From Daphnia carinata (Eukaryota > Arthropoda > Branchiopoda > Diplostraca > Daphniidae), in the NCBI RefSeq assembly GCF_022539665.2, contig NC_081338.1:7366446-7430445 (forward strand): a stretch of DNA of 64,000 bases, given 5' to 3'. Numbering within the stretch: the first letter of the stretch is position 1; each line of letters begins with the position of its first letter. Position numbers and translations under genes: made by a program. This document shows positions 14,448-26,600 of the stretch, piece after piece. The notes beneath the pieces were generated by a model. The model was given only the letters and a program-made list of their open reading frames with translations. It did no database searches and was not told the origin of the DNA.

Positions 14448-15904
14448 CGTTCCTTATAGAGCAGCGTGATGACGAAGAACGACTGCCGGTCGTGCTAATA
14501 CCTCTTTACCAAGTCGTTGTTGTCTTGACACGGAATATTAAGTTGGCCGGTGAGGGTGCTGTAACAGATCGCGCGCCGGTAGTAGTACATCTGCGCGTCT
14601 TATATCATCTTATAATATACAGGTTTTTATACAACCAGATAGAAAGGTAGAGTTGAAAAGGGAGGAAAGCAGGACATTTGACGTACGTAATGAAGCTTAC
14701 ACAACTAGAAGAGACCACAAAATAATAATAAGGGACCTCAGGAATGTTGAGCGGCACACATCTGTCTATGACAAAACCTGAAATGTCCTGTTGTAAAATG
14801 TCGGGGGGAAAAAAAAAAAAATTATATCTCTTTTTTTTTTTTTTCTCTCGTCAAGTTTGGCATTTTCTATTTTTTTGTTTTTTTTTTTAAAGCATATATT
14901 TAAAATACAAAACAAAAAAAAAAAAAAATGATGACGGGTGTTTCCATTTGGCAATAACAGGCAAACAGCCATCTTGCCTATTTGTTTCCCCTCCCCCCTT
15001 TTTTTCTTTTCAAACAACTCGTGTATGCAGAGCAGTTTACACGTAAACATACAGGCAACATACTTTTGTTTTTATTTTGTTTATATGATCTATTATTCTT
15101 TTCCTCTGTGGAATCTCTCCTTCTTTTTTTTCTTGATACATTGTCTTTTCTGTATCTCTTTCTCTTTTTTCTTTTTTTACCCAGAAAATTGTCTTAACAT
15201 TAAACAAACAAGTAAACAAAACAAAAAATTTACACGACAAAAATGTGACGACTTTTTTTTTTTTATGTACAAAAAAAAAAAAAAAATAATCCCGATAGGG
15301 GAAAAAAAAAAAAAAAATGTGTAACTTTGTTTTTCTGCTTTTCATAATAACGTTTAGTTGTTTGTTTGATACATAACCGGTTGTCCTACATAGTTGATCT
15401 CTCTCTCTCTCTCTCTCTCTCTTAATGACCTAATATCAATAATCCAACTCTTCTACACGTACACACAACAGAGGACAAACCGTACATTGTAAAATTAATC
15501 CAATTTTTTTTTTTTTTTTTTTTTTAACCCATTGGCTTTCGTGGACATTCTTCTATTGATTTTCATTCAAAAATGATGTTCATATTCATGATTTTTAAAA
15601 ATCTATATATATATATTTATGTTTTTGTTTTTGTTCGATTGGGTTAGAGGGTGGCAAGTGCAGAGGAAGCGGAGGCAGAATGATGGGAACGAAATGCGTG
15701 CCGACTTATAATGGCGGCGCCGGAATAGCGGCAGGCGGAACGTCGGGCTCGTTATTGGGTCCAACGGCAGCGGCCGGCTGGGCGGCAGTGCCCAACTCCA
15801 ACAACCAGCTCACCTGGTGGCACTGGATTCAAGCATCGGGCAAAATCGCCGGCATCGACGATGAAGACGATCAAAATTGCGGAGCAGATGACGACGACGA
15901 TTAA
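8641..15904 (+). CDS. vn: Vein/neuregulin-like secreted Ig + EGF ligand (partial, 5' exons not found)
   Basis: Five exons can be joined in frame: 8641-8809, 8994-9181, 10733-10847, 11124-11182 and 15648-15904 (TAA 15902-15904). The first two encode a complete Ig domain with Cys in LILRC, Trp in VTWFKDG and the EEDAGLYEC signature. The next two encode one EGF domain, CPIDSFCLNGGTCKYYE then CQCAEGYKGQRCEN, split by an intron inside the Cys-x-Cys step. One Ig followed by one EGF, with no membrane segment after it, matches Drosophila Vein, a secreted EGFR ligand, and vertebrate neuregulins. The C-terminal exon is Gly/Ala-rich with a WWHW motif and an acidic tail of Asp residues; I do not recognise it. 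Intron phases agree at every junction. The first exon begins mid-codon (two bases complete a codon), so upstream exons exist. Long introns packed with homopolymers contrast with the short introns of genes after 29 kb. Confidence 0.8.
9182..10732. repeat. Intron of the EGF ligand gene with CA/TG microsatellites
   Basis: The intron between the Ig and EGF exons holds CA tracts near 9258-9280 and 9687-9713, a long TG tract near 9831-9881, a C run near 9896-9910 and A/T runs up to about 30 bases (for example near 10268-10298). A small GC-containing segment near 10300-10500 has no supported coding exon. Confidence 0.75.
12101..12161 (+). CDS. Possible alternative 3' exon of the Ig/EGF ligand gene
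   Basis: A GC-richer island follows a plausible acceptor (ending tgatccag). Joined in phase to the exon ending at 11182 it reads TDTLGGVEADMRTLALYLGK and then stops (TGA 12159-12161) if read through. It also has a candidate donor at 12159; splicing from there to an acceptor near 12381 would again give an immediate TAA. Either way it would give a shorter C-terminus that replaces the exon at 15648. The in-frame fit and composition are seen; use as an exon is inference. Confidence 0.35.
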
Positions 15905-18566
15905 GCAATCTGAATATTTTCCCTATGCACGTTTTTGATTGTTCTTTTTAACTCTCTCTCACTGGAACGCAAACAAAAATGGAAGTGTTTATTCTGCATC
16001 TTGAAGATTCATCCGTCGCTCCAGTTGGACCCATCATCGCGTTCGGGATCAATCAACGGTAAGTTGATTTTCTTTAATTTTTTTTTTTTCAGAAAACAAA
16101 CAAACAAACAAACAAACAAAACAAATATTGTGTTCCAGGATGTGTTTTAATTTCGCTTTCTCATTGACAGGTATTTTTGGCTGCCAGGGCTGCCAGTCGG
16201 CAAGAACGCTGCAAGTTCGGAATGTTATTTTTGTTTTTTTATGTTTTCTTTGAATCAGGCAATGCTGGAACAAAATGTGACATGAAAATTGTATAGTCAG
16301 TGAAAAAGAAAAGTTCGTCGCAGATCCAAGTGTTTTAGTGATGAGAGAAAGCCATTTCAGAGAAGCGAACTCAAAAAACAAAACAAAAAATACGAAACAC
16401 GATGAGACTACACGGTGAGCTGATGTTCTTTTTGTTCTTCTTTTTTTTTTTTTTTTTCTTTCGGTGTGTGTCTGTATAGTTTGACATGATGTCTATACCC
16501 ATAATGTTTATTTGGAACCAGTTTCTTTTCTTTTTTTTGGATTATCTATCGGAAACTTGTACACTCCCCATTCTTTGAAAAAAAAAAAAAAAAGAAAGAA
16601 AACATCCCAATGATTTCGAAAAGATTGTTATACTCCTATATCCCAGATTTGTTTTTTTTTTTAAATACGTTCTCGGTTTAATGAAACCAGGAAGCCCCCC
16701 CCCCCCCCTTCAAAACTTTTATTTCTGAAGTATTTAAAATGTTGGTATCGACCCCTTCCCGAACAATTTTTGGGTCTCTCTTTTGTTTTTTGTTTTTCTT
16801 TGAAAGGAAACTGATAGGATAAAACAAGAAAGAATTTTCGTATCGACATGTCATTAAAAGTTATCCCGTATTTAAAAATGAACCCCCTTCCCCTTAAAAG
16901 GAAAAAGAAATACCAACATTTTTTTTTTTCTCACCCTGTCACCTCTTTTTAAGACGCAATGCTCTGCTATTTTTTTTTTTTTTTTTTTTTTCTATGTGCT
17001 GATCCACCTGTCTGTAAACCGCTAGCGGCAGCTTTTGACTTTCCCGTTTTTTTGTTGCACCCTTCCGATTATGCAAATTTCGAAATGAATAAGGGTATTT
17101 AAAAAGACAAAAAAAAAAAAAAAAACAGTGATGTAAGCAGTAAAAGAAACCAGATCAGACGAAATCAAAAAAGAACAAAAAAAAAGAAAATAATTACAAA
17201 TTAAAGGGAAAGACTATTAATAAATTACGAAATAGGACTTTTTTGTTTTGTTTTGAAAGTCATAGAGGCTGAATTTTTTTTTTGTTTCAATTTGTTAATG
17301 TAATATATATATACTATATATATAGTACTTAGGGGTTTTTTTTTTTTGCGTGTATCCTTTTTTTTTTTTTTTTTTTTTTCTCTTACACGCATTTCGACAT
17401 TTTTAAAAATGGTAAAATAAAACAAAATATTTGCTATCCACCACGCCCCTATATCCCGGACGATGTGTTTTTTTTTTGTTTTTTTTTTTTTTTAATTACG
17501 TTTACATATAGAGATCGAGGATTGCGTTGACTCTTTTTTTTTTGTTTTTTTCATACTCCCCTTCCTTGATATTATGGCGCTTTTTTTGAATCTCTACCCA
17601 CGGAATTTTTATTTTTTCTTATTGCAATCCAGAAAAAAAAAAAGTCCCTTTTTTTTCTATGTGTGTAATCAATTGTATAAAAACTGAAACGAAGAAAAAA
17701 AAAAAAAAAAAAAAAAAGACAAAAGAAAGAAAGCCAACGACAAAGGAGAAGGAAAAAAAAAAAAGAATAACGAAATTGGGGTTATCACCTTTTGTTTGTT
17801 TGTTACTTTACTTTCTTCTTTTTTTTTTTTTTTTTTTTTTTTGTTTCTTCTTTTGAAAGGAAGGCTTTTAAAAGTAAAGAACATGAGGACACAATCTCCA
17901 ATTGTTTTATTCGCATTGTTATTTCTCCCATTCTCTTGACTTGTGTATGTGTGTGTGTGTGTGTGTATGTGTGAGCGTCGTGTCGTTTGCGGGCGTGTCA
18001 GAGTTAACTCTCGTGTATAGTCAAAACAATGGCGGCTTTTTTTTTTTTTTCCTCTCTTAATATATATATATATATATATATACATATTTAGCTTTTTTAT
18101 AATTTGATATGATATATATATATACATAAACGCTATATATCTATCTTCATCCATCTAAAAAGCAAAGAAGCTCTTCAGTCCACCCCCGTCTTTTGCTCGT
18201 TGATTATTCGTGAGCGCTGTTTAGTTTTTTTTGTTTTTTTGTTTTCACGATTCCAGCAATAAGTGAACCACACGCAATCTTTTTTTTTTTTTTTAGCAAT
18301 AGTATTGTATAGCGAACGCTACCAAAAACCAAATCCAATCCACCACCAGATAACTGATGTTCCGTGTCGTTTTTGATTTTTGCTTTTGAATTTTTTTTTT
18401 TTTTGTTTTTGATTTTCCCCGGTCGCCGTTGGCCAATGTCACACGACAGTACGACACTCACACAAACACACACACACACGTATATATGTATAAATATTAG
18501 CGCTTCAAATGTTACTATATACACGTCACACGTATTTGAAAAGGAATTGCTAAGAATAAATCAGTA

Positions 18567-18603
<37 letters not shown>

Positions 18604-18823
18604 TGGAAGAAAAATGAATTAAAAAAAAAAAAATTATTAAATGTCCAATATGCCAACGCAATCAAAATCCGAAACACTCCTGGAAAAAAAAAAAATTATT
18701 GAGCCGTTTTTAAAATCATCGGTCATCATATGAAATATATATATAACAAAAAAAAAAAAAATCACAGCGACATCTAATACAATTAACTTTTTCCCCCAAC
18801 GAAAATCTAATCGTATTACAGAT

Positions 18824-18857
<34 letters not shown>

Positions 18858-19434
18858 GCAATAACAACTACTAATTACTCCCTTCGCAGTTTTTTTTTTT
18901 TCTTGACAGGGTTTCGATGAGTTTTTTTTGTTAAAAGTCTTTTTCCTTTTTTTGTAAGCAAACATTGTATACATCTTTATCCGCATATTTGTGTTGTTTT
19001 GTTTTTTTTTTTTTTTTACTTAAATTGCGTTTACACAAAAAACTGTGTATAGATTCTCTTGACGTTTGCGTTTTTCAGTTATCGTGAACATTTTTTTTCC
19101 TTCCTGTTTTTTTTTTTAAATCACCCGTTTTTTTTCCTTGTCGTTGATTATTTGATGTTGTCCAACCATAAAAAAAAAATCAAACAATAATAATTAAAAA
19201 AAAAAAAAGAAACAATATGTTGTTCTTCTTTTCATTATGGCTCTCTCTTTTTTAAAAAATCAATATCTTCGTCGTCTATATTTTACATAATTAGATTTAA
19301 ATTTTTCCCCTTCTTTCTTGTTCTACCCCCAACGCTTATTTTTTAAGAAAAAAAAAAAGAAATGTTTTTTTTTTTTTGTTGCATTGTTTGTGACTTTATA
19401 TAAATATATATACTTGCTGCCCTCTCTATTATAT

Positions 19435-19471
<37 letters not shown>

Positions 19472-20613
19472 CATACAAACAACTACGCACACCAAATGAT
19501 TGTAAATAAATATACTCTAGTGACAGTATTTACCAATGTCGATACATTTCATTATTCTTTCCCATTTTTTATTTTGCTCCTCCATCTGCTTTTGCCCAAG
19601 TCCAGTAATGCGGATACACGACGAACGCATTTGAATACTTTCAGCATAATTAGACGCGAGTGATTTCTGCATAAATTACAGGAAGAACAAACCCCCAAAA
19701 AAAAAAAGAAGACAAAATTCAAAAAGAAAAAAAAAAGGAAACAAATCACGAAATGGATTATTTTTCTTATAGCTGCCAAACGAGTCGAGTTTGATGGCCT
19801 GTCTATTTTCCCTGGACTTGTCGTCACGTTCATCACTGGCCACCGCTCGAGCTTTATAGCTATGAAGCACAGTTTTTTTTTTCTTTTCCTCCAAAGAATC
19901 TGATTTATTGATATCTTGGTATTCAGCTGCGTTTTTAGCTGTATAGCTTCTGGTTCAAGTTTAGTTGTTGCTTTTTTTTTTTTTTTTTTTGTGTTCTGAC
20001 TTTATTCCTCGAATTGGCGTTTACCAGTTGCGAAGAGGAAAAAGAAAAGGTCCAACGCTGGATTCCTTTTCAGATGAAAGAAGAAGAATAAAAATACGAT
20101 GTTGCCATCAGCTATTGCGCCATATTCACCTCTCATCGGGGCGTGAGGCATTTGTTTGCTCGGCAAAATAATAAACACAGACGGCCCCACACACACAGAC
20201 GCCCAAGGAAACACATCAACAGCGTTTGGATCATTGATGATGCGATAGTTTGAGCGCATGCATCAACTCGACACGCGCGGGCGGGCGTCAATAAATAAAA
20301 AAAAGAAGAGCCCCAATGCTTTTCCAAATGGATGGATATATAGCAATCAGTTCGATGAGCTGCACAGCTGTTCGCTTGCTGATCTTCATCTGGAATTTAT
20401 TACAAGAGGCCAGAGAGAGAGAGAGAGAGAGAGAGCCCCAGTCGGCAACAGGACGACTGGTTGATTGACATAATGATCAGACTGTTGGAAATTATATACC
20501 CCGGCAGTTGAACGCACAAGAAGCGCATCTTCTTTTTTTTTTTTTTGCGGGTCGCCCCGTTTTTTTTTTTCTTTTCTTATTTTACGATGCACAGCCATTT
20601 ATTAGCGTATATG

Positions 20614-20650
<37 letters not shown>

Positions 20651-21585
20651 CATGGGTGCTGTATATATGCGCTGCTGTCTGATACGTGCCTTGTCCCGTT
20701 GCGCGTGTGTGTAATACTTTCACGTTGGGCATTTGAATTATTCCGACGTCGAGGTATTCCTCAGCTCAGACTTTAGGTTCCTCCTCGTCGCATGCCATGA
20801 CCATATCGAGGGAGAAAAGACGAAGGCCCTCTTGTATATAGTAGAGCGAGCTATCGCATGTCCCAGTGTGTCCCGTCTCTTTTTTCTTTCTTTTTTTTTT
20901 TTTTTTTCTCCTTTTCCTTCAAGTTCAAAAGTCCCCCCAGCGTGTGTGCACGCGCTCGCGTTTGTTCCTCTCTCTCTTTCTCTCTACTATAGACCGAGGC
21001 TACTGGTCGATGCATTCGAGACGGACTTAAGTGGCTCGCCTTTTTGCTATATGGCTCGGGTCGCACGGGTTCCCGACCGGCCCCGTCCAAACTTGGCAGG
21101 GCGGCGGCATCCCAACGCGCATTCTCTCTTTCTTTTCTTTTTTTTTTTTTCTTCCCCTCCCTCCCGGCTGGCACTCTTTTTTCTTCTTCTTAACTAAATA
21201 TACAGCACACAAGTCGACAATGTGTGTGTGTGTGTGTGTGTGATGTGTGGAGAAAATGTAAATAAAAAAAAACTGCCGCAGTGTGTGTTTTTCTTCCGCG
21301 TTTTCAGCAACAGCATCAGAAGCAAAGTGATGGATGAAAAGAAGTCGGATAGAAAAAAAAAAAAAAGCAAAACAAAACATCGGCCAAAGCAAAGTGGCCC
21401 CCGTGAGAGTGCGCTGTGGCTGCCTTGACTATATAAGTCTATATACTGGTTCTCATTGCGAATAGTCTAAGTAGCTCGGTGTCGGCACTTTTGTTTCACT
21501 CAACCATCTGTTTTGCCATAGCCATTTAGTAAAGAGCTGGATACGACTATTGGCCGTTTGTAACCGTTTTCCCTTGAATTGTTTC

Positions 21586-21617
<32 letters not shown>

Positions 21618-22780
21618 CCCAACGTGATGCAACTGGCCATCAACAGTCTGGCCCCTGGATTGAGCAAACGAATCAAAGCGTTGCGCTGTTTTCTGAAAAA
21701 TACTATCAATACGTCTCAGTCTCAGTCCATAAGGAATCACTTTTTTTTTTTTTGCAGCCAAGGAATTTTATCATTCCAATGTCTTTGGAAATGTATTAGT
21801 CGCTTTTATATACGGCTAGAGATAGATGACATGGGGACACAATAATCTTGTGTGAGGAGAACGACAAAACAAAACAAAAAAATAGAAACACTCTCGCTAC
21901 TTGAGAGTGTAATATGTTCGGAGAGCACAGCTGTGCTGATAAATGTCCAATCTCTTTTGCCATTTGTTACGACCTTTTCGAAAAATAATTGAACCATTTA
22001 CCTACTTTGTTTTGTATCTTTTTTTTTCGGTTTTAGATTAGGTACTTTTTTTTTTTAAATGTTTGGTTTTGTTGCTGCCCCTTTTTTTTTTCTTTTACCT
22101 TGTTATTTTTTGTTTTAAATAGTAGGTCGAACTCTTTGTGAAAGATTCTAGTGCCAATCCACAGATGGCAAGGGCAGTTGACAAGCTTCCACTTGTGAGA
22201 AACGAATGAAATTCCTGGAGTTTTACTGGTTCAGTTTAATTGAAAAAAAAAAAAGGAAACAAAACAAAACATCGAAATGATTGACGAATGAGATAAAGCT
22301 GTTGCGACAAGCCAGTGTCTATACATTTGGATGTGGGAACGCGGCAAGAAATGGTTTCTACCACTAAATAACAGTTAAATTTCTAATACCATCCTTGGAA
22401 CAGATGTTTCACAGATAATCGTCCTGTTGTCACCACGCTGATTACCGGGAATCTCTAATGAAGAAACATCACCTGTTGAAAGAGGAAGTCTTGAATTAAT
22501 GTGCTAATTACTACAACGAGTGAGATTGTGCGTGTTATTTGTAAAACAGGATTTTTTTTTCGTGGATATTGAGCAACCAGAGATATTTTGTTACTTATCC
22601 AAATTCTTTCTTTTCTCTTTCAGGAATTTAAAGGATTATTCTCTGAAGGCATGTCGATGTGGTTCGGTTATATTCTGTACACGGTACTAGGTATTCGCGT
22701 TAGATGACTCTTTTGTAGAATCAGCTTTTACCCCTAGATGGCCTTATGATTAAACATCAGAAACGGAAAAATAAGAAAAG
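15905..22780. other. Homopolymer-rich 3' flank; no confident gene
   Basis: This follows the stop codon of the EGF ligand gene. Near 15975-16057 a non-repetitive stretch ends at a strong donor (caacg|gtaagt). Candidate acceptors follow at about 16138 and 16170, so an alternatively spliced 3' end is possible. The rest is A/T runs, CT tract 15399-15421 (just upstream), TG tract 17943-17967, AT tracts 18060-18081 and 19428-19475, CA tracts 18824-18850 and 20617-20646, and a GA tract near 20414-20434. From about 19.9 to 21.5 kb the DNA is less repetitive, but I could not build exons there. Confidence 0.6.
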
Positions 22781-22785
22781 TCTTT

Positions 22786-22880
22786 GGTAATCCGTTTTAC
22801 CCCAAAAAATAAAAAAAAATATCGGCCTTTTTTTTCTCTTTCACTGCTCTCGCCACCTCCCGGTCAGATTTCTAGGTAAA
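22786..22880 (+). mobile_element. Truncated MITE end next to composite element 1
   Basis: It reads gtaatccgttttacccc, an A run, tcggcc, a T run, ctcgccacctcccggtcag, tttctaggtaa. The same order occurs at 50771-50855 at the start of another MITE of this family. It stops where the composite element begins at 22883, which suggests that the composite element inserted into, or next to, an older MITE. Confidence 0.6.
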
Positions 22881-24649
22881 TATGGCAATCCGTTTTACCC
22901 CAAAAAAAAAAAAATTTTGGCCTTTTTTTTCTTTTTTACAGCTATGGCCATCTAGCGGCTAGATTCCTATTTAATTTTCTCATTCATTCGTTCTGACATG
23001 GATTGGATAATATGGTTACTTGAACACTGGATTTGCAAATGCAGTACAGCTGACTTATGTTTCACGTGGTCAGTTGGAGATTTCCCAGGCAAAATTTCTA
23101 GTAACTCAGCATTTGGTACCATCTTTACTATAATTTTATACAGTATCCTGCATGTCTCATTAATTAAGATTTAAATCCTTTTATAGATTGTCACATCAGT
23201 GAGCTTTTAAGGTTCAGTTTAGGGATTGAGAGCCCTCAGCGACTATAACACCTAGCCCATATTCAAATTGTAGCACTTGATTGCTGCCACTGATTCTTCA
23301 AAATGCCTATCTTGTATGGAATGCTTGACAGCCAAATGGTACTCTGACGTCACATAAATATCAATTGTTTACTTCATTTACATTTATTAAAAATTTTTGA
23401 AGGAATGATTTAAACAAATGCCAAAGGTGAGACATGCTGGAAAAGCTTGATATGAATGTGGTAGACATAGTTTTGGAATTCAGAGGTGCAGCCGGCTGTT
23501 GGGTAAAACTAAATTTAAATTTTGTTTCAATTCAATATGTTTTAGTTACTATTTGTGTGATCACGCAAAGGATTGCGCCATCCAGGCAATGTGGATATTC
23601 TGCCATGTACATGATAAACCGAGGATTCTTCGTCAACATGCAAGATGTTACTCCTTGGTAATGCTTTTCTGCTGAGTTTGTTTAGTTTTCTAATTTTAAT
23701 CGTCAATGTTGTATTAGTAAACTACTGTTGGCGGAAAAGCTGATACATTGGGAAAACGGTTATGGCAAGTGCGATGAATAAATCACCATAGGTCAGTTGT
23801 CTTGCTTTCACAATTGCAACGAAGATGAATCATGGAGTCAAAAACATTAAAAGGTGGTACTATTTTAAATTTTTTAATTGTTTTAATTGGTGTATCGCTA
23901 AGTGCTGATACATGTGTAGAACATGATGAAATTCATGTCATCCTGGAGAGGACTAAAAAAACGAGCTTTATCCACGAAGCAGCTCATTAATCATGTCCCA
24001 AACGATTGTCTGCGTCAACCAGCAATCTTTCAATGGCTAACAAACATTTAATAGTTTTGAAAATCGCGGTTTGCACTCCCTAAGGCGACATTCCTTAATC
24101 CTCACCTGTCAATAGATTTGAGTGCAACTATTTCTATTCTGAACTGTCGCCTACGAAATTCTTTTTCCATAGAATCAGGTGATATGATGTTATTATGGAA
24201 ATTGTTGTCAAGACTGCCGATACCAGGTACATTGTTTATCTTAACGTTTAGTGATCAAAACAACCAACTTTGTAACCTATCTGTTTTTTATGGTGCATGG
24301 AACGTCCAACCGGAAAGCCCATGGAAGATCTCTGTGTCCAACACGAAGGGTTCTTCCAAACTTTCGTATTCAAGTTTTGGCTATGGTGATCATTTGCAAC
24401 TGCATAGCCTTTTAGAAGCTCCTGCCAGGAATCTACAGGAATATGGCAGATGATGAATTTATGTACCATGTAAGCGATATCAATAAGAACGTCTTATGCT
24501 TATCTATGTTTTATTTTCTTAATTTAGATTACTAGCAATAGTGAACCTGCGAAGGTTTCTGGTTGGGATGTGATGACGAAAAGTTATAATAATTTGAAGT
24601 ACGGAATTGAATTTCCCTCCATCAGTCGCCTGTGTATTCCCGCGTATTA

Positions 24650-25105
24650 CGGTATTAATTATTTAAAAATTGAAGTGCATATCTGGGCTCCCTTCCTTTC
24701 CGTAGCCCCGTTTCCCCTTGACTCGTAATAAGCCCGTAGGGGGTCATGCCCCTACTGTACGGTATATATAAAAATAACATATACCGAGGTTTGGAGGGCT
24801 CTGGCCGGAAAGGGGACGTGGGGTGCCGCTTAGTCCGATGATGTGTTCACGGAGGGTGACGTGGCTGCCCACAAATCCGAACTAAAGGTTAATCGCTCCT
24901 GTAAAAATGTTCCAAATCTTCAGCTCTTCTTCCGGCTTCTCTTAGCCAATCACCGGGTAATCTCCCCGGTGGGTCAACAAGGCAGTGTCTCCCCCTGCCT
25001 GGGTTGACGGCAACTTTTGAAAGGGCTATTGTGCCTTTTTAAAGTTGCAAAAATAATTGTAATGTGCAGAGAATTGTCAATAAAATTTTTTTTATAAAAT
25101 ATTTT
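24650..25105 (+). repeat. Hairpin-array module, copy 1L
   Basis: This is one of five copies of a module of about 430 bp. It starts near attgaagtgcatatctggg and ends after gtcAATAAAatttt. In order it holds GTAGGGG/CCCCTAC, a TATA-like tract inside a CGGTATAT/ATATACCG pair, CACCGGG/CCCGGTG, GTCAAC..GGCAG/CTGCC..GTTGAC and GCAACTTT/AAAGTTGC. It is nearly identical to the two copies in the 45.7-50.8 kb element and closer to them than to its own partner at 26160-26600. Confidence 0.75.
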
Positions 25106-25381
25106 TTTCAAAACTTCTATTCTTTTTCCTTTGGGTGTTCGCAATGTTCACATCTTTTACTTAGCAATGGCCTTTTTGGTTCAGCTTGCGCAATGCATTT
25201 CTTTCTTTTGTTTCTTCATACTACGGACTTGAGGTCACCGCTACATATTGGTTGGAATACAAGCCCGTTAATCTAGGTATCACCATATTATTATTGTATA
25301 CTTTCATTAGAACATGTGTACAAGCGTTGTACGGAACAGTTATTTAACTTCATTTTTTATGAAAGCATATTGTTATTTTGA

Positions 25382-25449
25382 CTTAATTGAGAATTGAACC
25401 CAGAATGTTCGGCTTACCGGGCCGATGCTCTACCACTGAGCCATGAGTT
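25382..25449 (-). other. tRNA-like sequence 1 in composite element 1
   Basis: Read on the minus strand it has an A-box-like TGGCTCAGTGGTAGAGCA and a B-box-like GGGTTCAATTC. A 17-nt anticodon arm TCGGC/CCGGTAA/GCCGA pairs fully and shows GGT in the anticodon position, but base 33 is C rather than T. The acceptor stem does not pair well. It is probably a tRNA-derived relic or promoter rather than a working tRNA gene. Confidence 0.5.
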
Positions 25450-25590
25450 ATGGATTGTATAGTCGGGTCTTCTCTTGTCACCTGCGGATATCCCCTTTAC
25501 ACTTAGAATAATTTTGATCAAAAAATCCAATGAATTGTTCGACAAGTGAAATGAATGGCATTGCGCGGACAGGGACAACTTTTAAATTTT

Positions 25591-25657
25591 ATGAGTCTTG
25601 AACCCGAGTCTTCCAGTATCGAAAACGGACACTCTACCCCAGAGCTATCTACCTTGT
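25591..25657 (-). other. tRNA-like sequence 2 in composite element 1
   Basis: On the minus strand it reads TAGCTCTGGGGTAGAGTGTC with a later CGGGTTCAAGA, which resemble A and B boxes spaced as in a tRNA gene. The anticodon arm pairs poorly, so this is a decayed tRNA-like sequence. Confidence 0.4.
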
Positions 25658-25760
25658 ACGTTATCCGGCAGATAAGCACGTACTTTTGCGGGCTTCCAAA
25701 AACTGCCTTTATAAAATTGTCGTCTGGCTACAAGGGAAAATTCGGATAATTATTATGTAA

Positions 25761-25826
25761 CTCATAGCTCAATGGTTGAGCATCGGCATCGCATGCTGAA
25801 CGACTGTGGATCGATCCTTAGATGAG
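25761..25826 (+). other. tRNA-Ala-like sequence in composite element 1
   Basis: The acceptor pairs CTCAT with ATGAG. The D-arm region is TAGCTCAATGGTTGAGCA. The anticodon arm TCGGC/ATCGCAT/GCTGA pairs (one G-T), with T33 and anticodon CGC. The T-arm region holds GGATCGATCC. It resembles tRNA-Ala but has weak T and acceptor stems. Confidence 0.5.
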
Positions 25827-26159
25827 CTAAATGAAACTATACAGTACACTACATTGGTTTAAAACAAATGAATGATCAGCTATCAAATTAATTCCGCACT
25901 AAGTCTTAAAAATTTAGTACAAGCAACAAAGTACAATCTGGTATATCCGACATTGAAATGCTAATATCTGTAATCCAATCAGACAAGGGATCTCGTTACG
26001 AGGAAGTCCTAGTTCATAGTAATAAAAATATGGATAAAATGCACTGTGCAGAAGTTAGAAGAATGCAAAGAGCAAAACATAAGGGCAAGCAAAAAAAAAA
26101 AAAAAAAAGTCGAGGAAGAATAAAATAAATTTTGCTTTTTTTAAATAAAATAAATTGTA

Positions 26160-26600
26160 TTGACGTTACTCTAAACAATTAAATAATTTTGCAACTTTCG
26201 AAAGGCAAAACAACCCTTTCAAAAGTTGCCGCCAACCAAGGCAGGGGGAGACACTGCATTGGTTGACCCACCGGGGAGATTACCCGGTGCTTGGCTAAGA
26301 GAAGCCGGAAGAAGAGCCGAAGAAATGGAACATTTTTACAGGAGCGATTAACCTTTAATTCGGATTTGTGGGTAGCCACACAGCCCTCCATGAACACTTC
26401 ATCGAACCATGCGGACCCCCACGTCCCCTTTCCGGCCAGAGCCCTCCAAACCTCGGTATATGTTGTTTTTATATATACCGTACAGTAGGGGCATGACCCC
26501 CTACGGGCTTATTATGAGTCAAGGGGAAACGGGGCTACAGAAAGAAGGGAGCCCAGATATGCACTTCAATTTTTTAAATATCAAATACCGTCTAGGGAAT
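26160..26600 (-). repeat. Hairpin-array module, copy 1R (inverted)
   Basis: This is the reverse complement of the module at 24650-25105, with many substitutions (for example around 26380-26420). The CACCGGG/CCCGGTG and GTAGGGG/CCCCTAC hairpins are kept. Its divergence from copy 1L is greater than the divergence between copy 1L and the second composite element. Confidence 0.7.

Noticed and set aside
24800-24900. Hammerhead ribozyme in the module (a GATGATG phrase)
   Set aside because: The conserved core CTGATGA and a matching GAAA were not found together.
24650-25105. Hairpin module as an LTR of a retrotransposon
   Set aside because: It has TATA-like and AATAAA signals, but copies are inverted rather than direct, with no reverse transcriptase or primer-binding site seen.
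25382-25826. Calling the tRNA-like sequences functional tRNA genes
   Set aside because: Acceptor, anticodon or T stems contain mismatches and position 33 is not T in several; they lie in repeats. Listed only as tRNA-like.
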